64,000 nucleotides of DNA, taken from positions 82,001-146,000 of the forward strand of contig NZ_JAACFS010000013.1 of assembly GCF_029051645.1 (NCBI RefSeq). Reading direction: 5' to 3'. The first letter of the stretch is position 1, and every line of letters begins with the position of its first letter. Positions 1 through 10,478 of this stretch are shown here, one piece after another. The DNA is from Bradyrhizobium sp. CSA112 (GTDB lineage Bacteria > Pseudomonadota > Alphaproteobacteria > Rhizobiales > Xanthobacteraceae). A program made the position numbers and the translations under genes. The notes under the pieces are model-generated. The model saw only the letters and a program-made list of their open reading frames with translations, made no database searches and was not told the DNA's origin.

Positions 1-243
1 GCTGACATCCACCAGTTGGTAGCGCCCCGATGCCGCGATCAGCCGCCGGGCTTCCTCGGTCGAAAGCCGCAATTGCTCGCGGTCGATGTCATCAGGGGGA
101 GCGTGGGCCGCCGCGGCGCTGAAATCCTCCAGCTCAAACGGAAAGACCGCAATCTTGACCGGAGTTGGTGGTTCGGCGCCGCCGGCGCCCGCAAGCCCGG
201 CAAGAACCAATGCCGGAGCGAGGATAAATGCAATGCCGCGCAT
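1..243 (-). CDS. Secreted DUF3280/DUF2380-like protein, 3' part outside window
   Basis: The reverse strand from the ATG at 243 reads without a stop to the window edge (81 codons). It opens with a signal peptide (MRGIAFILAPALVLAGLAGA) followed by VKIAVFPFELEDFS and later AASGRYQLVDVS. A KIAVFxFEL start and an ASGRYxLVD segment are characteristic of the DUF2380/DUF3280 group of small periplasmic proteins of unknown function. It is divergent from the sensor-kinase gene, with 180 bp between the two starts. The family assignment is from motif memory only, and the C-terminus is not visible. Confidence 0.7.
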   Translation of the reverse strand, partial: MRGIAFILAPALVLAGLAGAGGAEPPTPVKIAVFPFELEDFSAAAAHAPPDDIDREQLRLSTEEARRLIAASGRYQLVDVS

Positions 244-423
244 TGGGTCTGTCCTGAAGTTGGCAAGTCGAACGTTGCTGGCTGGGGTTGCCAGATCACC
301 GCCATCTCGCCCGCCCCTCGGCACTGGCGAAACGGTAACTTGCCCTGGATTGACCGGGTGAATTACCCGATCTTGATTCTCTCCGCTTTCTTCCCGGCGA
401 AATTTGTTTCTAAATGGGAGGAA

Positions 424-1827
424 ATGGGAGGCAGCTTGCGACAGGCACCTGATTCCAGGGCGAGCCGCCCGCACACCATCGATCTGAAGCTGCGGCTGGC
501 GTTACGCGTCGCGGCGCTCGCGGCCATCTGCTTCATCGCTGTCGCGGCCTACGCCTTGTTTGACAGCAACCGGGTCGCGAAGGCCAAAGCGAGCCGTATC
601 GCCGAGATCGTGGCCAGGGATATCTCGTTGCAGCAATCGCAGGCGCAATGGCTCTCCGTGTCCATCAACGCAACGCCGGATTTGCAGGGGATCGCGGCGC
701 TGATGGAGCCGGGCCTCTGCATCGCCTACCGCGACAACACCGGCGCGTTTCGCCAGGGCGTCTGCAGCGGGACGCTCGCCGACGAATTGGTCGCGCCCGA
801 AGTATTCGCGTCCCTCTACCGCGCCATCTTTCGTCCGGGTGAACCGGTCTCGATGCCGGTCCTGGTTGCGGGCAGCGCCCGGGGCACGGCCGTTGCGACC
901 TTCGACTCCGCCACCCAGATCGGCCAAAGCTGGCGCGAGACGAACCGGCTGCTCTCCATCATGGCTTTCGCGCTGGCAGGGCTTTGTCTTGCAGTATACG
1001 CCGCGCTGGCGCGCGCGCTGCGGCCGACGCGGGCCATTGGCGCCGGGCTGAACCAGCTTGCGGCGAACGATCTTTCCGCACGCCTGCCCAGATTCGATCT
1101 CGCGGAATTGTCTGTCATCTCCGACGTCTTCAACACCCTAGCCCAGCGGCTGCAGACCACCCTCGCCGAACGCAACGCCCTGACGCGAAAGCTGATCGAA
1201 GTGCAGGACGACGAGCGCCGTCATCTTGCGCGCGAGTTGCACGACGAATTCGGCCAGTCGCTCTCCGCCATCGCCGCGCAGGCCGCTGCCGCCGCCCATA
1301 CCGCGGAGCGCGAGTGCCCGCCCCTATACGAGGAATGCCGGGGCATCTCGCGCACGACGGCGCACATGATGGAAACCCTGCGCGGCGCGCTGGTGCGCCT
1401 GCGTCCGCCCGATATCGAGGATCTCGGCCTCACCCTCAGCCTCGAAAGCCTGGTTGCAAGCTGGAACGGTTTTGAGAGGGGCCGCACCCGGTTTGAGATT
1501 GCCGTCATTGGCGAGGCCGACGATTTGCCGCCCAGCGTCAGCGCCAGTCTTTATCGGATTGCGCAGGAAGCGATCACCAACGCGGCAAAGCACGCGCACG
1601 CAAGGCATGTGCAACTGCGCCTCGAGGTCGGAGACGCTGACATCATCTTGAGTGTCGAGGACGACGGCGAGGCGAACGGCACCGCTGCTGCGCCAAAAGC
1701 CGGCATGGGACTGCTCGGCATGCAGGAGCGCGTGGTGTCGCTCGGAGGGACCTTGCAGTTCGACCGGCGAGAGACGGGCGGCGCCCGGCTTGTCGCGCGC
1801 ATTCCCACCACGCGGGCGGAGTTTTAG
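424..1827 (+). CDS. NarL-type sensor histidine kinase
   Basis: Membrane histidine kinase of the HisKA_3/NarX class, 467 aa from this start. The order is a first TM (about residues 22-43), a periplasmic stretch with two Cys, a second TM (about 180-200), a HAMP-like region (LRPTRAIGAGLNQLAAND), the phosphoacceptor helix with RHLARELHDEFGQ (His in ELHDE) and a HATPase domain with EAITNAAKHAHA and GMGLLGMQERV. The ATG at 424 is preferred over the far upstream ATG at 16 because it places a hydrophobic anchor near the N-terminus and is directly preceded by GGGAGG; the upstream extension is low-complexity and overlaps the divergent gene. The stop lies 2 nt before the response-regulator ATG, so the pair is co-translated. 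The signal is unknown. Confidence 0.9.
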   Translation: MGGSLRQAPDSRASRPHTIDLKLRLALRVAALAAICFIAVAAYALFDSNRVAKAKASRIAEIVARDISLQQSQAQWLSVSINATPDLQGIAALMEPGLCIAYRDNTGAFRQGVCSGTLADELVAPEVFASLYRAIFRPGEPVSMPVLVAGSARGTAVATFDSATQIGQSWRETNRLLSIMAFALAGLCLAVYAALARALRPTRAIGAGLNQLAANDLSARLPRFDLAELSVISDVFNTLAQRLQTTLAERNALTRKLIEVQDDERRHLARELHDEFGQSLSAIAAQAAAAAHTAERECPPLYEECRGISRTTAHMMETLRGALVRLRPPDIEDLGLTLSLESLVASWNGFERGRTRFEIAVIGEADDLPPSVSASLYRIAQEAITNAAKHAHARHVQLRLEVGDADIILSVEDDGEANGTAAAPKAGMGLLGMQERVVSLGGTLQFDRRETGGARLVARIPTTRAEF

Positions 1828-1829
1828 AC

Positions 1830-2495
1830 ATGCCGGACACCGGAGGCCGCACGCGCGTCATGCTGGCGGATGATCATGCCATCGTGCGCGAGGGATATCG
1901 CTCACTGTTGCAAAAGCAGGATCGCCTTCAGGTCGTCGCCGAAGCGGACAATGGGGCCGACGCCTATCGCGTCTACAAGGAAGCCAGACCCGACCTCGTC
2001 ATCATGGACCTGTCAATGCCGGGAATTGGCGGAGTCGAGGCCATCAGGCGCATCCGGCAATGGGACAAGTCCGCGCGCATCCTCGTCTTCTCAATGCACC
2101 AGAGCGCCGCTTATGCGATCCAGGCGATCAAGGCCGGCGCACGCGGCTATGTCACCAAGAGCAACCCGCCCGACGCTCTGCTGCGCGCGATCGCCGAGGT
2201 CATGGCCGGACGCATCGCGCTCAGCCCTGACATCGACCACGAACTGGCGATCAACAGCCTCGCCGACGAGCCTTCGGCAATCGACACGCTGAGCCCGCGT
2301 GAATTCGAGATCCTGCGCATGCTGCTGGCGGAGAAATCCGTGGATGAGATCGCAGACACGCTGCATATCAGCGTGAAGACCGCGGCCAACACCCGCTATC
2401 AGATCCGCGCCAAGCTCGGCGTCGGGTCCGACATCGAATTGGTACGCCTGGCGCTTCGCCAGCGCATCATCGCGGCGGAGGATATGGAAGGCTAG
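1830..2495 (+). CDS. LuxR/NarL-family response regulator
   Basis: 221 aa. The N-terminal receiver domain has the acidic pair in MLADDHAIVREG, the phospho-acceptor Asp in LVIMDLSMPG and the conserved Lys in YVTKSNPPD. The C-terminal LuxR HTH reads LSPREFEILRMLLAEKSVDE, then IADTLHISVKTAANTRYQIR. It is the cognate partner of the kinase 2 nt upstream. Target genes cannot be read from the sequence; the divergent secreted protein and the downstream NHL gene are the nearest candidates. Confidence 0.92.
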   Translation: MPDTGGRTRVMLADDHAIVREGYRSLLQKQDRLQVVAEADNGADAYRVYKEARPDLVIMDLSMPGIGGVEAIRRIRQWDKSARILVFSMHQSAAYAIQAIKAGARGYVTKSNPPDALLRAIAEVMAGRIALSPDIDHELAINSLADEPSAIDTLSPREFEILRMLLAEKSVDEIADTLHISVKTAANTRYQIRAKLGVGSDIELVRLALRQRIIAAEDMEG

Positions 2496-2589
2496 CCTGG
2501 AAGAAATGTGCCATGCGCAAATCCCCCTCGCGCTTCGGACAGCTCTCTGCAACACTGACAGTCGACAAATATCAGATTGGGAGAAGCGC

Positions 2590-3558
2590 ATGCCGGTCAT
2601 TCTCGGCTCGGGCGAGCATCGATACCGCGTCGTCGAAAACTGGGCGAAGTTGCCGGACGGCTGGCGCCTGACCGACGTCGCGTCGGTCGCGGTCGACAGC
2701 AAGGACCGCATCTACGTCTTCAACCGCGGCGACCATCCGATGGTGGTGCTTGATCGCGAGGGCAATTTCATCAAGAGCTGGGGCGAAGGCCTGTTCAACC
2801 GCGCGCACGGCCTGCACATCGACGCCGACGACAATCTCTACTGCACCGACGACGGCGACCACACCGTGCGCAAGTGCTCGACCGACGGCAAGGTGCTGCT
2901 GACGATCGGCATTCCAAACAAGCCCGCGCCGTTCATGAGCGGCGAGCCGTTCCACCGCTGCACCCATACCGCGCTGTCGCCGAAGGGCGAGATCTACGTC
3001 TCGGACGGCTACGGCAATGCCTGCGTCCACAAATATTCGCCGGACGGAAAGCTGCTGAAGACCTGGGGCGAGCCCGGCACCGATCCCGGCCAGTTCAACA
3101 TCGTCCACAACATCGCGACCGATGCCGACGGCTGGGTCTACGTCGCCGACCGCGAGAACCACCGCGTCCAGGTGTTCGACGGCAACGGCAAGTACGAGGC
3201 ACAATGGAACTTTCTGCACCGGCCCTGCGCGCTGTGTTGCTGCGGCGGTAAGCAGCCGACCTTCATCGTCGGCGAGCTCGGGCCCGGCTTGGCGGTCAAT
3301 CGCAAGGTGCCCAATCTCGGCCCGCGGCTTTCGATCGTCGATTCAAAAGGCAAACGGATCGCCCGCCTCGGCGGCGAGAACGGCCCGGGGCTGGAGGCCG
3401 GAAAATTCCTCGCCCCCCACGGCATCGCGCTGGATTCCAGAGGCGACATCTATATCGGCGAAGTCGGCGTCACCGACTGGAAGACCAGCTTTCCGGATAC
3501 GCCGATGCCGCCGGAGGTCAGCGTCAACCGCTGCCTGCAGAAGCTGGAGAAGGTCTAG
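2590..3558 (+). CDS. NHL-repeat beta-propeller protein (amidating-lyase-like family)
   Basis: 322 aa with no signal peptide. It carries successive NHL/6-bladed propeller repeats, each with a G-x-I-YV-x-D/N-R pattern, for example KDRIYVFNRGDHPMVVLD, GEIYVSDGYGNACVHKYSPDG and GWVYVADRENHRVQVFDGNG. Rhizobial relatives are annotated as peptidyl-alpha-hydroxyglycine alpha-amidating lyase family proteins; true lyase activity is not established for them. The ATG at 2590 is chosen because GGGAG lies 6-10 nt upstream and the repeats begin soon after; an in-frame ATG at 2506 would add an uncharacteristic leader. It follows the response regulator by about 95 nt and converges on the LysR gene. Confidence 0.82.
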   Translation: MPVILGSGEHRYRVVENWAKLPDGWRLTDVASVAVDSKDRIYVFNRGDHPMVVLDREGNFIKSWGEGLFNRAHGLHIDADDNLYCTDDGDHTVRKCSTDGKVLLTIGIPNKPAPFMSGEPFHRCTHTALSPKGEIYVSDGYGNACVHKYSPDGKLLKTWGEPGTDPGQFNIVHNIATDADGWVYVADRENHRVQVFDGNGKYEAQWNFLHRPCALCCCGGKQPTFIVGELGPGLAVNRKVPNLGPRLSIVDSKGKRIARLGGENGPGLEAGKFLAPHGIALDSRGDIYIGEVGVTDWKTSFPDTPMPPEVSVNRCLQKLEKV

Positions 3559-3571
3559 ACCATGAGGCGCT

Positions 3572-4477
3572 TCAACTCCGCCCGCTAAACAAGCTGTGCT
3601 CACGGGCAAGGCCTTCGCCAACGAGATCGAAGAACGCACGGACCCGCGCGGTCCGTTTCAGGTCAGCGTGGGTCACGATCCACAGTTCACCAGCCAGATC
3701 CGGCACCGGCTCCGGCAGCGCGCGGACGAGGCCCGAATCTTCGTCGCCGAGATAGCAGGGAAGCAGCGCGAGTCCGATGCCGGCCTTCGCGGCGATGAAC
3801 TGGTTGACCAGGCTATTGGTCCGATAAACGAAGGCGTCACTCGGCACCGCTCTGTTCAGCCAATCTGCAGCCATGATGCCGACCGCCGTATCTTCCCATC
3901 CGATCAGCGCATGGCCTCCGAGATCTTCCGGGGATGAAACGGCGGCGCCTCGCTCTTCGAGATAGCGGACACTGCCATAGACGGTCCACGCGACATCGGC
4001 GAGCTTGCGGCCCCAGAGATCGCCCTCCTTTGGCCGCATCGGACGAAGCGCGATATCAGCCTCGCGGCGCGATAGGCTGAGGACGCGGTTGTCGATCACG
4101 AGCTCGACGACGATGCCGGGATGGGTTTGCCGGAACCTTGCGAGGTGACCGGTCAGCTTTCGATACGCCAGAGTCTCTGAGGAGGTTACGCGCAAGCGGC
4201 CGGAGAGGCGGTGATCCCGGCCGGCAATGTCGCGATCGATTCCGAGCGTTTCATCTTCCATGCGCTCTGCCGCTGCCGCCATCCGCTCGCCTGCTGGCGT
4301 CGCCTGGTACGCCCCGCCTGGAAGCCGCTCGAACAGGCGAACACCGAGCCGTGTTTCCAGGGCATTCAGGCGCCGGAACGCGGTCGAATGGTCGATATCA
4401 AGCGCTTTGGCGGCGCCGGTAAGGCTGCTTGCCCGATGCACCGCCAACACGAGTTGAGGCTCGTTCCAGTCCTCCAT
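3572..4477 (-). CDS. LysR-family transcriptional regulator
   Basis: 301 aa. The N-terminal winged HTH includes LTGAAKALDIDHSTAFRRLN and LETRLGVRLFER, followed by a substrate-binding region (RVTSSETLAYRKLTGHLARF, then EADIALRP, then AGIGLALLPCYLGDED). The start MEDWNEPQL at 4477 matches the usual LysR N-terminus; the frame stays open another 60 codons upstream but encodes unrelated residues. It is divergent from the NTF2-like/LysE pair 219 bp away, the classical arrangement for LysR control of the neighbouring operon. Confidence 0.9.
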   Translation of the reverse strand: MEDWNEPQLVLAVHRASSLTGAAKALDIDHSTAFRRLNALETRLGVRLFERLPGGAYQATPAGERMAAAAERMEDETLGIDRDIAGRDHRLSGRLRVTSSETLAYRKLTGHLARFRQTHPGIVVELVIDNRVLSLSRREADIALRPMRPKEGDLWGRKLADVAWTVYGSVRYLEERGAAVSSPEDLGGHALIGWEDTAVGIMAADWLNRAVPSDAFVYRTNSLVNQFIAAKAGIGLALLPCYLGDEDSGLVRALPEPVPDLAGELWIVTHADLKRTARVRAFFDLVGEGLAREHSLFSGRS

Positions 4478-4696
4478 GGCTGGATAGGATAGGAGTGGCT
4501 TGCAGTTTCGCAAGCGGCCCTGGCGCGCTTCCAACGTGCTTTCCGTGCCGCCAGACACTACCTGTCGCGCAACGGGCAGCGAGATGAGGAACCACAAGAT
4601 GAAGCCGATCCAGCTTTGCATCATGCGACCGCCGTGCAGCGGGCGATGATCAATCAAACCTTCAACAGATCAAACTTCAATCATAGGAGTTGAGAA

Positions 4697-5122
4697 ATGG
4701 GTGCTCCGTCCCCCGAGCTTTGCAATCTCTGGCTGGCACGCGCCTTCAATGCGCAGGACGTCGATGCCGCGGCCGCGATGTACCACCCTGAAGCTTCGAT
4801 CGTTCAGGTCGATGAAGTCCACGGCGGCAGCACCGTGGCGCGGGGTGCAGATGGCATCCGCAAGACGATGGCTGCCTATGTCGGATTGAAGCCGCACATG
4901 GATGTCGTGACCCATCACACCACGGTCTCGGGCGACTTTGCAATGACGCGGTCGCAGTGGCTGATCAAGGGCACCGACAAAGCCGGCAAGTCGACCGAGG
5001 TCCATCACCACGGCATGGAGGTTCACCGCCGCCTGCCCGACGGCACCTGGGTGTTCTTCATGGATCATCCCTTCGGTGCCGATCCGGACTGGGCGATTGA
5101 CGCGCCGCCGCACACCGAATAG
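4697..5122 (+). CDS. SnoaL/NTF2-like protein
   Basis: 141 aa with the cone-shaped NTF2/SnoaL pattern: NLWLARAFNAQDVDAAAAMY, later HHHGMEVHRRLPDGTWVFFMDHPFG. Members are ketosteroid-isomerase-like enzymes or small ligand binders, and no substrate can be assigned. AGGAG lies 7-11 nt before the ATG. It lies upstream of, and probably in an operon with, the LysE-type exporter (31 nt gap). The divergent LysR regulator is the likely controller. Confidence 0.8.
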   Translation: MGAPSPELCNLWLARAFNAQDVDAAAAMYHPEASIVQVDEVHGGSTVARGADGIRKTMAAYVGLKPHMDVVTHHTTVSGDFAMTRSQWLIKGTDKAGKSTEVHHHGMEVHRRLPDGTWVFFMDHPFGADPDWAIDAPPHTE

Positions 5123-5153
5123 CCGTGCTGCAGCCAACGCCGGAAGATCAGCC

Positions 5154-5810
5154 ATGCAAGAACTCGTAACACTCGCCAGCATCGTCGCCGCGCTCGCTGT
5201 TGGCGTGGTCAGCCCTGGGCCTAGCTTCGTCATGGTTGCCCGCGTGGCGGTGGCGTCAACCAGAAGCCGCGCACTTGCCAGCGCGCTTGGCATGGGCGCC
5301 GGCGGCGCCGTCTTCGGCGCGGCGGCGCTCCTCGGGCTACAGAGTGTCCTGCTGGCTGTGCCGGCGCTCTATGCAGGCCTCAAGATCGTGGGAGGCCTGT
5401 ATCTTTGCTACCTGGGGTATCTCATATTCAGATCGGCGCAGCAGCCTCTCGCGACCGCTGGTGCTGACGGCCGAAGTAGCCCTCAAGACAAGTATCCGGG
5501 CAGCCGCGGGACGCTCCGCGCGTTCTGGCTGGGCGTCACGACACAGATAAGCAATCCGAAGGCGGCCATCATCTATGCGAGCGTGTTCGCCGCCTTTCTC
5601 CCCGCATCCTTCTCCATGGGCTTCGCGGCCGTACTGCTTGCGGCCGTGTTCCTTGTTGAGGCGGCCTGGTATGCGTTGGTCGCCCTTCTCTTCTCGTCGT
5701 CAGGGCCGCAACGGGCTTATCTGTCCTGCAAGTCCTGGGTTGATCGAGCGGCCGGCGCCGTCATGCTCGGTCTCGGCCTGAAGCTCGTGACCAGCGCTGC
5801 CAAACCGTAG
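5154..5810 (+). CDS. LysE/RhtB-family amino-acid exporter
   Basis: 218 aa, about six TM segments. The N-terminal signature VGVVSPGPSFVMVARVAVAS and the central FWLGVTTQISNPKAAIIYAS are diagnostic for LysE/RhtB exporters of amino acids or related metabolites. The start at 5154 (MQELVTLASIVAAL) is preferred: GGAAG lies 7-11 nt upstream, and earlier in-frame codons overlap the upstream gene and are non-hydrophobic. The substrate is unknown. Confidence 0.9.
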   Translation: MQELVTLASIVAALAVGVVSPGPSFVMVARVAVASTRSRALASALGMGAGGAVFGAAALLGLQSVLLAVPALYAGLKIVGGLYLCYLGYLIFRSAQQPLATAGADGRSSPQDKYPGSRGTLRAFWLGVTTQISNPKAAIIYASVFAAFLPASFSMGFAAVLLAAVFLVEAAWYALVALLFSSSGPQRAYLSCKSWVDRAAGAVMLGLGLKLVTSAAKP

Positions 5811-6086
5811 AAGAGCGTGCGGAGCTTGTCATTCGCGGCCCTTGTGTGAAACCGCCCGGAAGGAGAGCCCGTGGCGAAGAAGCGCCTCCCCGTGACCTAT
5901 CACGATGGATTGACTGCGAGGCACTGAGGGCACGAGGAACCGAGGCCCTTTCGGGGGCGCGGCGGACCGAACACGCGTTCCCGCGGCTGGATAAGCCGTG
6001 GAACGCTCTTCACAATCCCGTCACGCTGCCTGTAGTATGCAGGGCACATGCTGCTTCGCAGCTAACATGGGGGTCAGGAGCGTTAC

Positions 6087-6644
6087 TTGAACGCACATGT
6101 CTCGCAAGGCGGTTGGCCGGTGCTGGTGCTGAACGCGGATTTCCGGCCGCTGAGCTACTACCCACTGTCTCTCTGGTCGTGGCAGGACGCGATCAAGGCC
6201 GTGTTCCTCGACCGTGTCAACATCGTCGAGCACTACGACCGCGCGGTGCACAGCCCGTCCTTCGAGATCCAGCTCCCGAGCGTGGTGTCGCTGAAGTCGT
6301 TCGTCAAGCCGACCACGCACCCCGCCTTCACCCGGTTTAACGTCTTCCTGCGCGACCGCTTCGCCTGCCAGTATTGCCATGCGCATGACGACCTCACCTT
6401 CGATCACATCATCCCGCGCAGCAAGGGCGGCCAGACCACGTGGGAGAATGTGGTCGCAGCCTGTTCGCCGTGCAATCTGCGCAAGGGCAATTTGACGCCG
6501 CAGCAGGCGAAGATGTTTCCGCGGCAAGCGCCGTTCGCGCCGACGGTGCACCAGCTCCACCGGAACGGCCGCCTCTTTCCACCGAACTACCTGCACGATA
6601 GCTGGCTGGACTACTTGTACTGGGACACCGAGCTCGATCCGTAG
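6087..6644 (+). CDS. HNH endonuclease
   Basis: 185 aa. The C-terminal half carries a zinc-ribbon-type HNH nuclease: RFACQYCHAHDDLTFDHIIP, then SKGGQTTWENVVAACSPCN, with two CxxC pairs, the catalytic DH and the N of ENVV. The start is a TTG: AGGAG at 6076-6080 is correctly spaced and no ATG lies before the conserved region (MNAHVSQGGWPVLVLNADF). This short HNH family is ubiquitous in Rhizobiales chromosomes and is not tied to phage or restriction genes here. The 276 bp upstream hold no recognisable gene. Confidence 0.88.
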   Translation: MNAHVSQGGWPVLVLNADFRPLSYYPLSLWSWQDAIKAVFLDRVNIVEHYDRAVHSPSFEIQLPSVVSLKSFVKPTTHPAFTRFNVFLRDRFACQYCHAHDDLTFDHIIPRSKGGQTTWENVVAACSPCNLRKGNLTPQQAKMFPRQAPFAPTVHQLHRNGRLFPPNYLHDSWLDYLYWDTELDP

Positions 6645-6813
6645 GCGTTGCGCGCGGATTTGTCTCACCTTCCATCGGTTGGCCTTCGGTTCAAGCCGGC
6701 AACGACATCAACACAAATGCGTTCCGCCCCCGAAGGCACACGCGCCATACCGAAATTGAATCTCCCGGTGATTGGCGCGCCATTGCGGGCCCGCCAGTCA
6801 CCTTGCAGTTTAT

Positions 6814-8454
<1,641 letters not shown>

Positions 8455-8490
8455 GGTCTTGCTCCTAAGATACTGTTCTTCGGTTGCTCA

Positions 8491-8662
8491 TTACATCGGG
8501 CGGGCTTTAAAGCGGCCTTGCGACTGGCGCCGGCTCCACCCAGGCACGCCCATGATGTCATTTTCCTTCAATGGTCAAATATTCGGTGCCGTCGATCTTG
8601 ACCTCGGTGCCCGACCATTTGCCGAACAGCACGCGATCGCCCACCTGAAGATCGATTGGAAC
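8491..8662 (-). pseudogene. groES: groES relic (N-terminus missing, frameshifted)
   Basis: The reverse strand from 8662 reads VPIDLQVGDRVLFGKWSGTE, then VKIDGTEYLTIEGK and a stop. Reading on after removing one base in the ATTGAAGGA stretch gives KENDIMGVPGW and a stop at 8491-8493. This is the C-terminal half of GroES (compare the canonical GDRVLFGKWSGTEVKIDG and KESDIMGVL). The first roughly 60 residues are absent and a stop codon precedes VPID. It sits 36 bp upstream of groEL in the normal groESL order, so an ancestral operon has lost its co-chaperonin gene. Confidence 0.85.
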
Positions 8663-8867
8663 CTACAGCATGCGACCTAGGTAGGTCAGAATTGCGCTGC
8701 AAGGGGCTTCCGAAAAATGACCGGCAGCATCGGGCGACTGGCCGCTCCAGGAACAAACCGGCTGCCTGCGCAGTTGTTCAATCCCTTGGCCTGCAGGGAC
8801 TGCCGCCGCCACACGGATCGTGTGCCCCCGAGCAGGCTTGAAAACAACCGACGGTTAAGGCGCAGCC

Positions 8868-9788
8868 GTGCTTACCGCGCCCGTACATCAATTGCGTCCC
8901 CCGCCGCATGTCGTCGTGGTCGGTAATGAGAAGGGCGGCTCGGGCAAGACCACCATCGCGATGCACGTCGCCGTTGCGCTGCTGAAGGCTGGCCAGCGCG
9001 TCGCAACCGTCGATCTCGACGGCCGGCAGCGGACGCTCACCCATTATGTCGAAAGCCGGTGCGGCTGGGCGCGGCGGAACCAAATCGATCTGGAGTTGCC
9101 GACGCATTTCTGCATCGCACGCGTCGAAGGTGCCATGGTGGCGGAGAACGAGGCCGCCGAATGCTCCGATTTCCAGCGAGCCATCGCCGCAGCACAGGAT
9201 CGCCATGACTTCGTCGTGATCGATACGCCCCCGCATGACAGCTATCTGATGCGGCTCGCCCATTCGATCACCGATACCCTGGTGACGCCGCTCAGCGACA
9301 GTTTTGTTGACCTCGATGTGCTGGCGACGCTTGATCCGGTGACGTTGACCGTCACCGGGATCAGCCACTACGGAGACTTGGTGCGCGAGACGCGTCGCCA
9401 TCGCCGGCCGGTCGATGGCGCCCTCATCGATTGGGTGGTCGTGCGCAACCGGATTTCGCCGCAACGATCATCTACCGCCCAGGTACTTTGCGGCTGCCTG
9501 CAGGAGCTGGCCCTCAATGCAGGTTTCCGGGTTGTACCCGGCTTTCACGACCGCCCGATTTATCGCGACCTTTTTCCCCGGGGGCTCACCGCGCTGGACG
9601 CGCTATGCGAAACAATGCCCGGCATCGATGAGGTCTCTCGCCTCCCCGCGTGCAGCGAGGTTGAGGGCCTGCTCGAGGGGTTAAAGCTGCCGATCAACGA
9701 TCGCGCTCGCCGCCATGCAGCGCTTCGCGCCGAATGGTTTGCTTCTCGCGATCGCCCGCTGGATATCGATATCCTGGCCGGTCCGTAA
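8868..9788 (+). CDS. ParA/MipZ-like division-site positioning ATPase
   Basis: 306 aa. The deviant Walker A NEKGGSGKTTIAMHVAVAL is followed by the switch DLDGRQRTLTHYVESR and Walker B DFVVIDTPPHDSYL, which is the MipZ version of the ParA fold (DTPP instead of D.P). MipZ dimers form a pole-to-midcell gradient and inhibit FtsZ. The GTG start has TAAGG 7-11 nt upstream; the family begins at PHVVVVGNEKGG, so this copy has a short N-terminal extension. There is no parB or parS nearby. It could be the main mipZ or a paralogue. Confidence 0.85.
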   Translation: MLTAPVHQLRPPPHVVVVGNEKGGSGKTTIAMHVAVALLKAGQRVATVDLDGRQRTLTHYVESRCGWARRNQIDLELPTHFCIARVEGAMVAENEAAECSDFQRAIAAAQDRHDFVVIDTPPHDSYLMRLAHSITDTLVTPLSDSFVDLDVLATLDPVTLTVTGISHYGDLVRETRRHRRPVDGALIDWVVVRNRISPQRSSTAQVLCGCLQELALNAGFRVVPGFHDRPIYRDLFPRGLTALDALCETMPGIDEVSRLPACSEVEGLLEGLKLPINDRARRHAALRAEWFASRDRPLDIDILAGP

Positions 9789-9911
9789 ACTGCGAAGCTA
9801 TCACGGTGGAACTTGCGGTCAAAAACCTCGTGAACGCCGGGAACGACCGCGCGCGGTGAGGGTTCGGTTGTTCGGTTGCAAGCCGTAACAAGCAGAAGGA
9901 GATTGCGGAAC

Positions 9912-10232
9912 ATGATAACGAGATCGCGCATTTGCTCGACGGCCGGCCTGGCAATCGCCGGTTTGTTGGCCTTCGGCGTCACCGGTGCATCGGCACAGGC
10001 AATATATGTCGATTCATATGCCGACCCCTATCCCGTAGCCGACCCCTATCCCGTGGCAGTGGCCCCCGGCAGCGTCTACGTCGCACCGGCGCCGGTTGTC
10101 GCGGCACCGCCGATTGTACGGCCGCGCACCGTGGTGGTGAGCCGTCGGGCCTATGCACCGGCCCCGGCGTTCGGCGCTCCGGTGCCTATCGACTACGGAT
10201 CCTACGGCAACATTGTCGTTTCTGACTGGTGA
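9912..10232 (+). CDS. Small secreted Pro/Val-rich protein
   Basis: 106 aa. A signal peptide (AGLAIAGLLAFGVTGASAQA) is followed by a low-complexity region with a tandem DPYPVADPYPVA and Val/Ala/Pro-rich sequence, ending IDYGSYGNIVVSDW. AGGAG lies about 10 nt before the ATG. No domain is recognised; similar short exported proteins are common in Bradyrhizobium. A strong hairpin terminator follows 33 nt after the stop. Confidence 0.75.
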   Translation: MITRSRICSTAGLAIAGLLAFGVTGASAQAIYVDSYADPYPVADPYPVAVAPGSVYVAPAPVVAAPPIVRPRTVVVSRRAYAPAPAFGAPVPIDYGSYGNIVVSDW

Positions 10233-10265
10233 GCCGATCGCGTAGACGCCCGACGTCTGCGCAGG

Positions 10266-10296
10266 AAGGCCCCGCCGAGGCGGGGCCTTTTCTTTT
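10266..10296 (+). terminator. Rho-independent terminator
   Basis: The stem AAGGCCCCGCC/GGCGGGGCCTT with a 2-nt loop, followed by TTTTCTTTT, lies just downstream of the small secreted protein gene. Confidence 0.9.
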
Positions 10297-10478
10297 CGCG
10301 GTCTGCTTCGCAGCGCGCCGATCCCTCGAATTCCTTGAGGAGCGGTTGGGCCGGACGTGGCGGCGCGCAATGCAAGCTGCGCCTTCACTCCGCCGTCCAA
10401 TTCTGTCACGATAGTTCTGAGGCGCCCGCCTCGTCAGAACACAAGAGCGGCATCCATGCCCGCCAACGGAAACGCCCC